Assembly: GCF_010548305.1 (NCBI RefSeq)
Contig: NZ_JAAGLV010000008.1
Coordinates: forward strand, 186,001 to 250,000
Source: Streptomyces sp. SID13031
Lineage (GTDB): Bacteria; Actinomycetota; Actinomycetes; Propionibacteriales; Kribbellaceae
Reading direction: 5' to 3'
Length of the DNA stretch: 64,000 nt
The position numbers and the translations under genes were made by a program. The stretch's first letter is position 1, and each line of letters begins with the position of its first letter. The notes under the pieces are model-generated. The model had not been told where the DNA came from, did not search any database, and worked only from the letters and a program-made list of their open reading frames with translations. Of this stretch, positions 8,335 through 15,559 are shown piece after piece.

Positions 8335-8375
8335 GTGGGAAACTTTTCGTCGCCAGGTGCAAGTTAGTTTCCCAC
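8335..8375. repeat. Perfect 10-base-arm hairpin in gene-free DNA
   Basis: GTGGGAAACT at 8335-8344 is exactly matched by AGTTTCCCAC at 8366-8375, with a 21-base loop. The stretch is AT-richer than its surroundings. No gene ends directly before it in either direction, so a simple terminator role is not obvious; a small RNA structure or an end of a lost element is possible. Confidence 0.5.
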
Positions 8376-8625
8376 CCGGGGTGGTGGGCTTGGCTGTGTT
8401 CGGGCTCTGGATGGCCGCGCATACATAACCCTGTCGCTCTCCCCATAATGCGCGAGTGTGAGCGCTCGCCGGTGGAGTTAGGCGTGCCTGGAGAGGAGCC
8501 TGCCTGCCGGCGAACTGGAGTAGATCTGGATCGCGACACCTTCCACGGCGTGCGAGCCTTCGAACACTCAGTTCTCACTGCGTCGGCCCGCTCGCGGTGG
8601 CTACGGCGATCGACCGCGAGGCAGG

Positions 8626-8657
8626 CGGCGTAGCGCAGCGGAGCAGGCGTCGCGAGC
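8626..8657. repeat. Right arm of a 32-base inverted repeat
   Basis: Partner of 8167-8198 in inverted orientation, containing GCGCAGCGGAGCAGGCGTCG. See the left arm for the comparison. Confidence 0.55.
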
Positions 8658-8774
8658 CGGGCTGCGCTGCAATCGTTGCCAGGATTTGGGCGCGCCGGAT
8701 AGAGCCAGCTGGGCTGGGCCGGGGGCGCGGTGTTGCCGACCTGTGGTGCGGGCGAGGCCGCTGGAGGTCGGGGG

Positions 8775-8802
8775 CCGGGTCCGGCGGCAGGGCCGGACCC
8801 GG
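8775..8802 (-). terminator. Hairpin terminator downstream of whiB-like gene
   Basis: CCGGGTCCGGC and GCCGGACCCGG form an 11-base perfect stem with a 6-base loop, 32 bases past the whiB-like stop codon. There is no T-run, which is common for actinomycete terminators. Confidence 0.6.
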
Positions 8803-8834
8803 GTGGGTCGGGGTGGTTCAGCTCCCCGCGGCCG

Positions 8835-9128
8835 TCAGGCGGACTTCCTGTGTTCGGCGAGTACTACGTTGTCCCGTTCGGATTCCGTGGTTCCACCCCA
8901 GACGCCGTACGGCTCTCCGACGGAGAGAGCGTGTTGACGGCATTCGGGCTGGACCGGGCAGGTACCGCAGAGCGACTTGGCCACCATCTCGCGAGCGCGT
9001 TTGCGAACGCCACGCTCCGATTCGGGGGAGAAGAACAGCTCCGGGTTGACGTCGCGGCACGCAGACTGCGACTGCCAGTCCCACAAATCCATGAGCGGGC
9101 GGGGTAGGCGAGGCATCCCTCTCGACAT
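8835..9128 (-). CDS. WhiB-family iron-sulfur transcriptional regulator
   Basis: A 97-residue WhiB-like (Wbl) protein. The four cluster-binding cysteines are in SACRDV, and in SLCGTCPVQPEC giving the C-x2-C-x5-C spacing. The diagnostic turn GVWGGTTESER follows, then a basic C-terminus (AEHRKSA). Wbl proteins hold a [4Fe-4S] cluster, act with the housekeeping sigma factor and control development, stress or antibiotic responses in actinobacteria only. The ATG has GGAGG five bases upstream. It is divergent from the cobalamin-binding MerR gene with a 154-base shared promoter region. I cannot assign the Wbl subclass with confidence. Confidence 0.95.
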   Translation of the reverse strand: MSRGMPRLPRPLMDLWDWQSQSACRDVNPELFFSPESERGVRKRAREMVAKSLCGTCPVQPECRQHALSVGEPYGVWGGTTESERDNVVLAEHRKSA

Positions 9129-9218
9129 GGCAACCTCCTATGACTCACCGTGAGCGCGGACGGGCGCTCGGTGAAAACTATGCTCAACTCATGCGCAGTT
9201 CAACCCTTGTTGTCTCGA

Positions 9219-9232
9219 AACTCGGTCGAGTT
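9219..9232. promoter_or_regulatory. Palindrome between whiB-like and MerR genes, candidate MerR operator
   Basis: AACTCG-GT-CGAGTT is a perfect 6-base inverted repeat. It lies between TTGTTG (9208) and TTGTTA (9231), which are 17 bases apart and could serve as -35 and -10 for the MerR gene. MerR-family regulators characteristically bind inside such spacers, so autoregulation is a reasonable guess. Confidence 0.4.
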
Positions 9233-9282
9233 GTTATCGGCCCGTGGCGATTTTCACGTTTTCGAGGCGGTGGGAGGGCATC

Positions 9283-10263
9283 ATGAACGCCGTGCCGACC
9301 CCCGCCGATTCGCTCACCGTCGGGGCCACCGCGCGCCGGCTCGGGATCGCCGCGCCGACCCTGCGGAGCTGGGAGCGCAGGTACGGATTGAGCCCGAGCG
9401 CACGGTCAGCAGGCGGTCATCGGCGCTACAGCCCGGAGGATCTGGCCCGGCTGCGGGCGATGCTCCGGCTGATCGATCAGGGCGTCGCGACGGCCGAGGC
9501 GGCGGCATCGGTTCGTGACCGGATCTATCCCACCCAATCACCCACTGTGACATCCGCCACTTCTGTTGCCGACGGCACCCGGACGCGGTCACACGGAGTT
9601 CCGAAGCCGGTCCCGGTACGCCGGTCCGCCCGGACTCGCACCGATGGCCCGGGGAAGCTGGCCGACCTCTTCCAGCTCGCGAACGCGATGGACGGCGACC
9701 GGCTCACCCATGAGGTCGCGCGCAGCCTGGACATGTCGGGAGCTGTCGACGCCTGGACGAGCCGGCTGATGCCGCTGCTGGTCGAGGTCGGCGACCAGTG
9801 GGAGCGGACCGGGGCATGCGTCGAGGTCGAGCACCTGGCGTCGGACGCGGTGGCCGGCGGGTTGAGGTACCACACCCGGCGCAACGTGGAGCGGCACAGG
9901 CCGGACGAGACGGAGCGGGCCGTAGTACTGGCTTGCCTCGAGCGGGAGGACCACGCGTTGCCGCTGCTGGCAGTGGCGGCTGCGCTGGCCGAGCGTGGCG
10001 TGCGGGTGCGGACACTGGGTGCCGCGACGCCGGTCAACTCGCTGTCTGACGCCGTACGCCGGATCCGCCCGGCAGCCGTCTTCATCTGGTCCAGTGCGTC
10101 CGAGACGGCCGACCTGGACGCTCTGCGCGGCCTGGCGCGCACCAGGCCGTCGTACCACCTCGTGGTCGGCGGCCCCGGCTGGCAGACGCTGGGGGAGCCG
10201 GACGGCTGGGTGAACTCCCTCGCTGAGGCTGTGACCACCCTGGTCTCGGCAGTCCGGCCCTAG
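9283..10263 (+). CDS. MerR-family regulator with cobalamin-binding (CarH/LitR-like) domain
   Basis: A 326-residue regulator. The N-terminus is a MerR winged helix (RLGIAAPTLRSWERRYGL, then GGHRRYSPEDL). After a Pro/Ser/Thr-rich linker, a four-helix bundle segment contains W-ERTGACVEV-EH, that is W173, E183, H184 with the W-x9-EH spacing of the adenosylcobalamin light sensors CarH and LitR. The Rossmann-like B12 domain follows, with EDHALPLL (His224 at the place of the E-x-H cobalt ligand), RTLGAATPV and VVGGPGW. The third motif Gly after the ligand His is not conserved here. Role proposed: light- or cobalamin-responsive repressor/activator. The ATG at 9283 has GGGAGG five bases upstream; a GTG at 9244 is less likely. 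Confidence 0.85.
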   Translation: MNAVPTPADSLTVGATARRLGIAAPTLRSWERRYGLSPSARSAGGHRRYSPEDLARLRAMLRLIDQGVATAEAAASVRDRIYPTQSPTVTSATSVADGTRTRSHGVPKPVPVRRSARTRTDGPGKLADLFQLANAMDGDRLTHEVARSLDMSGAVDAWTSRLMPLLVEVGDQWERTGACVEVEHLASDAVAGGLRYHTRRNVERHRPDETERAVVLACLEREDHALPLLAVAAALAERGVRVRTLGAATPVNSLSDAVRRIRPAAVFIWSSASETADLDALRGLARTRPSYHLVVGGPGWQTLGEPDGWVNSLAEAVTTLVSAVRP

Positions 10264-10266
10264 GCC

Positions 10267-10812
10267 CTAATCGTCGGCCGGGTCGTACCGGAAGTACACC
10301 TGCCCGCCGTGCGCAGTCTCGCGCTCACCCGTCAGAGCCCGGATGACCATCGCGTGCGTAATGGCGAGCACCGGCCCGTCGGTGCTCGCAGTGTGCCGAG
10401 CCAGCGCTGCCCGCGCCCGAGCCCGTACCACCGATAGCGGCTCCCAAGCCCGGACGATCCCGTCGGGCCACTCGCCGTCGTACTCGTCCAGCTCGGCCTG
10501 CGCCGCCCGCACGTCGGCCACCCCTCGCCAGGAGCCCGTGCTGTCGGGCAGCCAGTCGCGCAGGTCGTAGTCGACCCGTACTCCGAGGGCCAACCGGTGC
10601 CCGATGATCGCTGCACTGTGCAGGGCCCGGGTGAAGGGGGAGGCGATCAGGTATGTGGCACCGATGCCACTCAGGAGGTCCGCAGCCGCCTCGGCCTGCC
10701 CGGAGCCCTCTGGAGCCAGCGGAGCGGCGTCAGCGGCCATTCCGGGCCAGCCACGGCTATCCACCGGCGCATAGTCCGGCTGACCGTGCCGGACCAGGTA
10801 GATGTGGGTCAC
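10267..10812 (-). CDS. Histidine phosphatase family protein
   Basis: A 181-residue phosphoglycerate-mutase-like (histidine acid phosphatase branch 1) protein. The phosphohistidine motif is YLVRHGQPDY (His about residue 9), the second Arg lies in SPFTRALHSA, and the second catalytic His in VLAITHAMVIRALTG. The acid residue region reads DLRDWLPD. It likely dephosphorylates a small metabolite; families like this cannot be assigned a substrate from sequence alone. It starts with GTG at 10812 with no strong ribosome site, and ends four bases from the converging MerR gene. Confidence 0.88.
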   Translation of the reverse strand: MTHIYLVRHGQPDYAPVDSRGWPGMAADAAPLAPEGSGQAEAAADLLSGIGATYLIASPFTRALHSAAIIGHRLALGVRVDYDLRDWLPDSTGSWRGVADVRAAQAELDEYDGEWPDGIVRAWEPLSVVRARARAALARHTASTDGPVLAITHAMVIRALTGERETAHGGQVYFRYDPADD

Positions 10813-10821
10813 AAGAGTGTT

Positions 10822-11277
10822 CTACCTGAGATGCCGAGCCCCCGCCCAGCCTCTGGCGCGGCTTGGCGGAAGCGCGGAAGGGTCGGATACGGAACCAGGC
10901 GGCCGCACATTGTGCTGCCCGCCGAACAAGTGCTCCAGGTCGAGCTCGGGCCCGCCTCGCTCGACCGCAGGCGCGGACCAGGTGTCCTCCGGCGCGGTCC
11001 AGCCGTCAGCGCTCTCGGCGGGCTCGGCCCACGCGTCGGCCCCGGCATACGGGACGGACTCCTCACCCTCGAGCCACTGGACCTCGGTCGCGCCCTGGTG
11101 GCCGTGGACGGCGAGCACCGACTCGATGTCGGGCCAGACGGCCGTCGCCGGGTTGGTGCCGCGCCAGCGCAGCGCGACCGAGCCGTCGGTGAACACACAC
11201 CCCTCGGCGACGACGCCGGTACCCGAGACGCCGCTGAGGTCGCGATAGCGGACCAGTTCGAAAGTCCGCGGCCTCAC
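10822..11277 (-). CDS. Conserved hypothetical protein, paralogue of 20204-20524
   Basis: I do not recognise a named family. The 151-residue product opens with RPRTFELVRYRDLSGVSGTG and continues VAEGCVFTDGSVALRWRG, PATAVWPD, and VLAVHGHQGATEVQWL. This block of about 70 residues is repeated with roughly 75 percent visual identity in the protein at 20204-20524. The rest here is an acidic, Trp- and Pro-containing tail (AWAEPAESADGWTAPEDTW) ending basic, absent from the paralogue. The shared homology begins right at the GTG at 11275-11277, which sets the start; a TTG at 11298 is possible. No signal or membrane segment is visible, so it is likely cytoplasmic. It sits between the histidine phosphatase and GNAT genes, all on the minus strand. 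Confidence 0.72.
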   Translation of the reverse strand: MRPRTFELVRYRDLSGVSGTGVVAEGCVFTDGSVALRWRGTNPATAVWPDIESVLAVHGHQGATEVQWLEGEESVPYAGADAWAEPAESADGWTAPEDTWSAPAVERGGPELDLEHLFGGQHNVRPPGSVSDPSALPPSRARGWAGARHLR

Positions 11278-11453
11278 CGCCCGGCCCCGGCCCGGCAACC
11301 GTGTCTGCCGGATGACGCACGCAACCCATGACCCCCGAGCGGACCTGCCACCGTGCTAGCACCCCTTAAGAGATTCCACAGAGAAGTCCTCAACCTGTTG
11401 CGACCCTCAACGACCCACGGCGCCTCCCGGTTACACCCGGGGAAAGTCAGATC

Positions 11454-11993
11454 TCACCCACTGACACCACCCGTCTCGATCTCCCGCCGCATCAGCACCC
11501 GCCCGGCCGGATCCAGCCCCATCGCCGTCTCCTCCCGCTGGATCTCGGCCAGCCCCGGGGTCAGCTCGGCAGCGGTCAGCTCCCGGAAACCCAGGCGCGC
11601 GTAGTACGGCCCGTTCCAGCCGATGTCGCGGAAGGTGCTGAGGGTGAGAGCGGGCAGTCCCCGCCCCGCCGCCCAGCGGTCGACCTCGTCGATCAACCGC
11701 CGCCCGATGCCTTGCCGGGCATGATCCGGATGGGTGCTCACCTGCTCGATGTGCGCCGCGCCGTCGATCAACTTCACCAGCACGAAGCCGACTGCCTGGC
11801 CGTCCACACCAGCGGCGGTCCAGGCCAGACCGGCCCGCTGGTACTGCTCGAAGATCTCCAGTGAAGGCGGCGGATGCTCGGCCACGTCGGTCATGCCGAT
11901 CTCGTGGAAGAGCACGCCGGCCGCCTTCTCGATCGACCGGAGGCGGGGGACTTCGTCCACCCGGGTGGCGCGGATGGTGATGTCGGTGGTCAT
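11454..11993 (-). CDS. GNAT-family N-acetyltransferase
   Basis: A 179-residue GCN5-related acetyltransferase. The acetyl-CoA pyrophosphate loop is HPDHARQGIGRRLIDEV (motif A, Q/R-x-x-G-x-G/A type), preceded by the strand HIEQVSTHP; motif B contains YARLGFREL. It transfers acetyl from acetyl-CoA to an amine of an unknown small molecule or protein. The ATG at 11993 begins the translation MTTDITIRATRVDEVP, whose ITIRATRVDEV strand is the normal GNAT start; a TTG four codons earlier is less likely. It stands alone on the minus strand, with nothing recognisable in the 175 bases between it and the next minus-strand gene. Confidence 0.9.
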   Translation of the reverse strand: MTTDITIRATRVDEVPRLRSIEKAAGVLFHEIGMTDVAEHPPPSLEIFEQYQRAGLAWTAAGVDGQAVGFVLVKLIDGAAHIEQVSTHPDHARQGIGRRLIDEVDRWAAGRGLPALTLSTFRDIGWNGPYYARLGFRELTAAELTPGLAEIQREETAMGLDPAGRVLMRREIETGGVSG

Positions 11994-12072
11994 GGCCCGA
12001 GGCAACCATGACGACGGTCCAGGTGCCAGGCGATTTCGCCGGCCGGTTGCGCTGGGTGATATCGTCGGCGAC

Positions 12073-12141
12073 GTGAAGCGTTGCTATTGGCGATTTTTTG
12101 AGTGGCCGGCTGTGGTGCCGGGCAGCTCAGCCAATCGCTGA
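12073..12141 (+). CDS. Aromatic-rich leader peptide of DAHP synthase (attenuator)
   Basis: A 22-codon frame starting GTG with the residues MKRCYWRFFEWPAVV near its start and TGA at 12139-12141. Six codons for Tyr, Trp, Phe, Phe and Trp fall within a short run (12085-12105), exactly what a ribosome-stalling sensor of aromatic amino acids needs. It lies 119 bases before a DAHP synthase gene, the first enzyme of the aromatic pathway, and is followed by a classical hairpin plus T-run. GCCGGCT inside the peptide (12106-12112) can pair with AGCCGGC in the following segment (around 12161), giving the alternative structure needed for attenuation. No strong ribosome site precedes the GTG, so it may be translated from a leaderless transcript. 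Confidence 0.85.
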   Translation: MKRCYWRFFEWPAVVPGSSANR

Positions 12142-12171
12142 CGCCTGAACACGAACCAGAGCCGGCTCTCG

Positions 12172-12200
12172 AGGCAAGGACATTCGTCCTTGCCTTTTCT
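12172..12200 (+). terminator. Attenuator (intrinsic terminator) before DAHP synthase
   Basis: AGGCAAGGAC-ATTC-GTCCTTGCCT forms a perfect 10-base stem with a 4-base loop, followed directly by TTTTCT. It sits 30 bases after the leader-peptide stop and 60 bases before the coding start, so readthrough is needed for enzyme synthesis. Confidence 0.88.
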
Positions 12201-12260
12201 CATTCCCAGCCGGCGCTGTCCTCGGGTCCACCGCGGAGTACCGGCGGAAAGGTCCCCCTC

Positions 12261-13349
12261 ATGAACACCCTCCCGCAGCAGCAGGCACCGCAAGGCGCGG
12301 TCGTCGACCGACGGATCGAGAAGACCGTCCCGTTGGTGACGCCGCTCGCCCTGCACGACGAGTTGCCGCTCAGCGCCGAGCTCGCCGAGACCGTCGTCAA
12401 GGGCCGCCAGGCCGTCACCGATGTGCTCAACGGCGTCGACGACCGGCTGCTCGTTGTCGTCGGCCCCTGTTCGGTGCACGACGCCAAGGCCGCCCTCGAG
12501 TACGCCGAACGGCTCGCCCCGATCGCCGAGCGACTCTCCGACGGGCTGCTCGTGGTGATGCGCGTGTACTTCGAGAAGCCACGCTCGACCCTCGGCTGGA
12601 AGGGCCTGATCAACGACCCCGGCCTCGACGGCTCGGGCGACGTCAACCTGGGACTCCGCACGGCCCGCGCGCTGCTGCTCGAAGTACTGGCCAAGGGGCT
12701 GCCGGTCGGTTGTGAGTTCCTCGACCCGATCACCCCGCAGTACATCGCCGACACCGTCGGGTGGGGCGCCATCGGCGCGCGGACCGTCGAGAGCCAGGTG
12801 CACCGCCAGCTGTCGTCCGGCCTGTCGATGCCGATCGGGATGAAGAACCGCCCCGACGGCAGCATCGCGACCGCGGTCGACGCGATCAAGGCGGCGGCGG
12901 TCCCGCACGTGTTCACCGGGATCGACCACGACGGCGCGCCCGCGATCCTGCACACCCGCGGCAACCCCGACTGCCACCTCGTACTGCGCGGCTCCGACGC
13001 CGGACCCAACTACGACGCCGAGTCCGTCGCCGGTGCCACCGAGCTGCTCGCCAAGGGCGGCCTGCCCGAGCGCGTCGTCATCGACGCGAGCCACGGCAAC
13101 AGCCGCAAGGACCACCGCCGCCAGCCGGCCGTCGCCGCCGAGATCGGGCAGCAGGTCGCCGCCGGGAACAAGGCGATCGTCGGCGTGATGCTGGAGTCGT
13201 TCCTGGTCGAGGGACGCCAGGAGCTCGACCCCACGAAGCCACTCGTTTACGGACAGTCGATCACCGACGCGTGCCTGAGCTGGGAGACCACCGAGACCGT
13301 TCTGGAGGGTCTGCGCGACGCCGCGATCAAGCGTCGTACCGGCGCGTGA
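12261..13349 (+). CDS. aroF: 3-deoxy-7-phosphoheptulonate (DAHP) synthase, class I
   Basis: A 362-residue class I (AroG/F/H type) DAHP synthase. It condenses phosphoenolpyruvate with erythrose 4-phosphate in the first step to chorismate and so to Phe, Tyr and Trp. Seen motifs: LLVVVGPCSVHD, MRVYFEKPRSTLGWKGL, GCEFLDPITPQYIAD, GARTVESQVHRQLSSGLSMP (shortened here), VIDASHGNSRKDH with a metal ligand, and GVMLESFL. The ATG at 12261 follows GGAAAGG; the longer frame from 12102 would run through the attenuator and is rejected. Regulation is by the leader peptide and terminator directly upstream. Many actinomycetes rely on class II DAHP synthase, so this class I copy may be specialised. The symbol aroF is given by type; aroG or aroH would fit equally. 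Confidence 0.94.
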   Translation: MNTLPQQQAPQGAVVDRRIEKTVPLVTPLALHDELPLSAELAETVVKGRQAVTDVLNGVDDRLLVVVGPCSVHDAKAALEYAERLAPIAERLSDGLLVVMRVYFEKPRSTLGWKGLINDPGLDGSGDVNLGLRTARALLLEVLAKGLPVGCEFLDPITPQYIADTVGWGAIGARTVESQVHRQLSSGLSMPIGMKNRPDGSIATAVDAIKAAAVPHVFTGIDHDGAPAILHTRGNPDCHLVLRGSDAGPNYDAESVAGATELLAKGGLPERVVIDASHGNSRKDHRRQPAVAAEIGQQVAAGNKAIVGVMLESFLVEGRQELDPTKPLVYGQSITDACLSWETTETVLEGLRDAAIKRRTGA

Positions 13350-13414
13350 ATTTCTGAAGAATGTAGGTCGTGAGCCATCCCGCGACCAGCACGTCCTGAC
13401 CTACTGTCCGGGGC

Positions 13415-15487
13415 ATGACTGAGATTTCCCGCCGCCTGGTTCTAGGATCCGCAGCCGGTGGGGCAGCGTTGTCGCTGCTCCCACCGTCGCTGCACTCGGC
13501 GATGGCGCAGCCCATCCGGCCCGGTGGTCTCGACGCGATCGAGCACGTGATCGTGCTGATGCAGGAGAACCGCTCCTTCGACCACTACTACGGCATGCTC
13601 CGCGGTGTCCGCGGGTACGGCGACCGCCTGCCGCTGCGGCTGCGCAACGGCAAGTCGGTGTTCCACCAGCCGGTGACCGGCGGCGGCGAAGTACTGCCGT
13701 TCTCGATCCGGAAGGCCGCTGCCGACGCCGGCCGCAACCCGGACGACATCCAGTACCTCGGTGCGCTCGCGCACGGTTTCACCGATGCGACCCAGGCCTG
13801 GGGCAACGGCTGGAACGACGACTGGGTGCAGGCCAAGACGGCCGCGACGATGACGCACTACGACCGTCGCGACATCCCGCTGCAGTACGAGCTGGCCGAG
13901 ACCTTCACCATCCTCGACGCCTACCACTGCTCGGTGAACGGCTCGACCAACCCGAACCGCAACTACCTGTGGTCCGGCACGACGGGCTACGAGCCCGGTA
14001 CCACCCAGCGCGCGGTCACCAACGCGGCGTACAGCTACGACCACAAGGGCTACGACTGGACGGCGTACCCGGAGCGGCTGGAAGCGGCCGGCGTCTCCTG
14101 GCAGATCTACCAGGAGTGGGACAACTTCACCGACAACGCGGTGGAGTACTTCAAGACCTTCAAGGAGCTCGGCCACCGGATCCTCGCGTCCGTGCCCGGC
14201 TACCGGACCACCGAGGAGTTCTACGACAAGCTCTTCGAGAAGAACCCGGCCGAGCAGGCCGCCGCGCTGAAGCTGCTCGCCGACGCGGTCGCGAAGCAGC
14301 CCGAGGCCGACCAGAAACTCTTCTACAAGGCGATGCACCGCAGCGAGCCCGAGTCGCTCGTACCGCGCGTGCGGGCCGACATCAAAGCCGGCAAGCTGCC
14401 CGCCGTCAGCTGGCTGGTCCCGTCGGCGGTCGACTCCGAGCACCCCGGCTCGTCGACCCCGGTCGGCAGCGCGAACCTCGTCTACGACCTGCTCGACGCG
14501 ATCGCCTCGGACCCGGTGACCTGGTCCAAGACGGTCCTGCTGATCAACTTCGACGAGAACGACGGGTACTTCGACCACGTACCGCCGCCGGTCGCGCCGC
14601 GCCCCGATTCCGGCGCCGGCGACGACTGGTACGCCGGTCGCCCGATCGGCCTCGGCCCGCGCGTCCCGATGACCGTGATCTCACCCTGGTCGGTCGGCGG
14701 TCACGTGAACTCGCAGGTGTCGGACCACACCTCGGTGATCCAGTTCCTCGAGCGCTGGACCGGCGTCAAGGAGCCGAACATCAGCTCCTGGCGGCGGACA
14801 GCCTGTGGTGACCTCACCTCGGCCTTCGACTTCAAGCGGTCGCACAAGCAGCCGTCGACCGACGCACCCGGTCCGGTACCGGCGCCGATCTCTCGCTGGA
14901 AGCCGACGCCGCCCGTCACCCAGGCGCTTCCGCTGCAGGAACCGGGCCGTCGTCCGGCGCGCGCATTGCCTTACCAGCCGTCGGTTTCAGGCTTCGTTGC
15001 CAATGGCAAGCTGAAATTGGCGCTGGGCAACAATGCGGCTGAGGCGGCGCATTTCGTGATCTATCCGTACGGCGGCGAGCTGCCCGCGCCGGCGCACCTC
15101 GACGTCACGGCAGAGACCGTCCGGGAGATCCCGGTCAGCGGTCCGTACGAGCTCGCGGTCCAGGGCCCCAACCGCTTCTGGGTCGAGCTGGCGGGTGCGG
15201 TCGACGGCATCGCGGCCGGACTCGACGTGCGGATCCGCGAGGACCGCGGCTCGCTGCACGTCGAGCTGGAGAACACCGGCACGAAGCCCCTCACCGTGAA
15301 GCTCAAGGCGCGCGGTTATGGCAGCCGGACGATCAACCAGGACGTCCGCGGCAAGCAGACGCGCGCGCTCACCTGGCCGACCGACCGAGGCTGGTACGAC
15401 CTGGAGATCACCACCGCCGACGACACGACATACCGGCGCCGTTTGACCGGCCATCTCGAGAGCGGCGCGGCCAGCGTCACCGGCTAG
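13415..15487 (+). CDS. Tat-exported phosphocholine-type phospholipase C
   Basis: A 690-residue non-haemolytic/haemolytic phospholipase C family enzyme (phosphoesterase PF04185 type, with C-terminal DUF756 repeats). The N-terminus has a twin-arginine signal, SRRLVLGSAAGGAALSLL, and a likely cleavage after SAMAQ. The catalytic part has HVIVLMQENRSFDHYYG, YHCSVNGSTNPNRNYL, SWLVPSAVDSEHPG and INFDENDGYFDHVPPP, all expected metal- and phosphate-contact regions. Residues about 510-690 hold the beta-rich C-terminal domains. It would hydrolyse phosphatidylcholine or sphingomyelin outside the cell and help scavenge phosphate. The ATG follows a weak site (CCGGGGC); the TACTGT box 15 bases upstream hints at a nearly leaderless message. 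Confidence 0.92.
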   Translation: MTEISRRLVLGSAAGGAALSLLPPSLHSAMAQPIRPGGLDAIEHVIVLMQENRSFDHYYGMLRGVRGYGDRLPLRLRNGKSVFHQPVTGGGEVLPFSIRKAAADAGRNPDDIQYLGALAHGFTDATQAWGNGWNDDWVQAKTAATMTHYDRRDIPLQYELAETFTILDAYHCSVNGSTNPNRNYLWSGTTGYEPGTTQRAVTNAAYSYDHKGYDWTAYPERLEAAGVSWQIYQEWDNFTDNAVEYFKTFKELGHRILASVPGYRTTEEFYDKLFEKNPAEQAAALKLLADAVAKQPEADQKLFYKAMHRSEPESLVPRVRADIKAGKLPAVSWLVPSAVDSEHPGSSTPVGSANLVYDLLDAIASDPVTWSKTVLLINFDENDGYFDHVPPPVAPRPDSGAGDDWYAGRPIGLGPRVPMTVISPWSVGGHVNSQVSDHTSVIQFLERWTGVKEPNISSWRRTACGDLTSAFDFKRSHKQPSTDAPGPVPAPISRWKPTPPVTQALPLQEPGRRPARALPYQPSVSGFVANGKLKLALGNNAAEAAHFVIYPYGGELPAPAHLDVTAETVREIPVSGPYELAVQGPNRFWVELAGAVDGIAAGLDVRIREDRGSLHVELENTGTKPLTVKLKARGYGSRTINQDVRGKQTRALTWPTDRGWYDLEITTADDTTYRRRLTGHLESGAASVTG

Positions 15488-15531
15488 CCCGACCCGGCCA
15501 GAACCAGCGACCACGCCCGCCGGAAGGTGTT

Positions 15532-15554
15532 CGAGCTCACCAGAGGTGGGCTCG
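15532..15554. terminator. Bidirectional hairpin between phospholipase C and LacI genes
   Basis: CGAGCTCACC-AGA-GGTGGGCTCG forms a 10-base stem with one G-U pair and a 3-base loop. It lies between two converging genes, 45 bases after the phospholipase stop and 6 bases after the regulator stop. Confidence 0.6.
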
Positions 15555-15559
15555 TGACC

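Larger units (their letters stand above)
8148..8834. other. Gene-free 690-base region with several inverted repeats
   Basis: No open frame here has both plausible codon use and recognisable protein sequence. The region changes from C-rich to G-rich on the plus strand. It holds a 32-base imperfect inverted repeat pair at its borders, a 41-base hairpin in its middle, and a terminator-like hairpin at its right end, each listed separately. Confidence 0.6.

Noticed and set aside
8144..8578. 144-codon minus-strand frame in the gene-free interval
   Set aside because: Codon use and amino acid composition resemble random GC-rich DNA (Arg, Pro, Ser, His rich), with no hydrophobic core.
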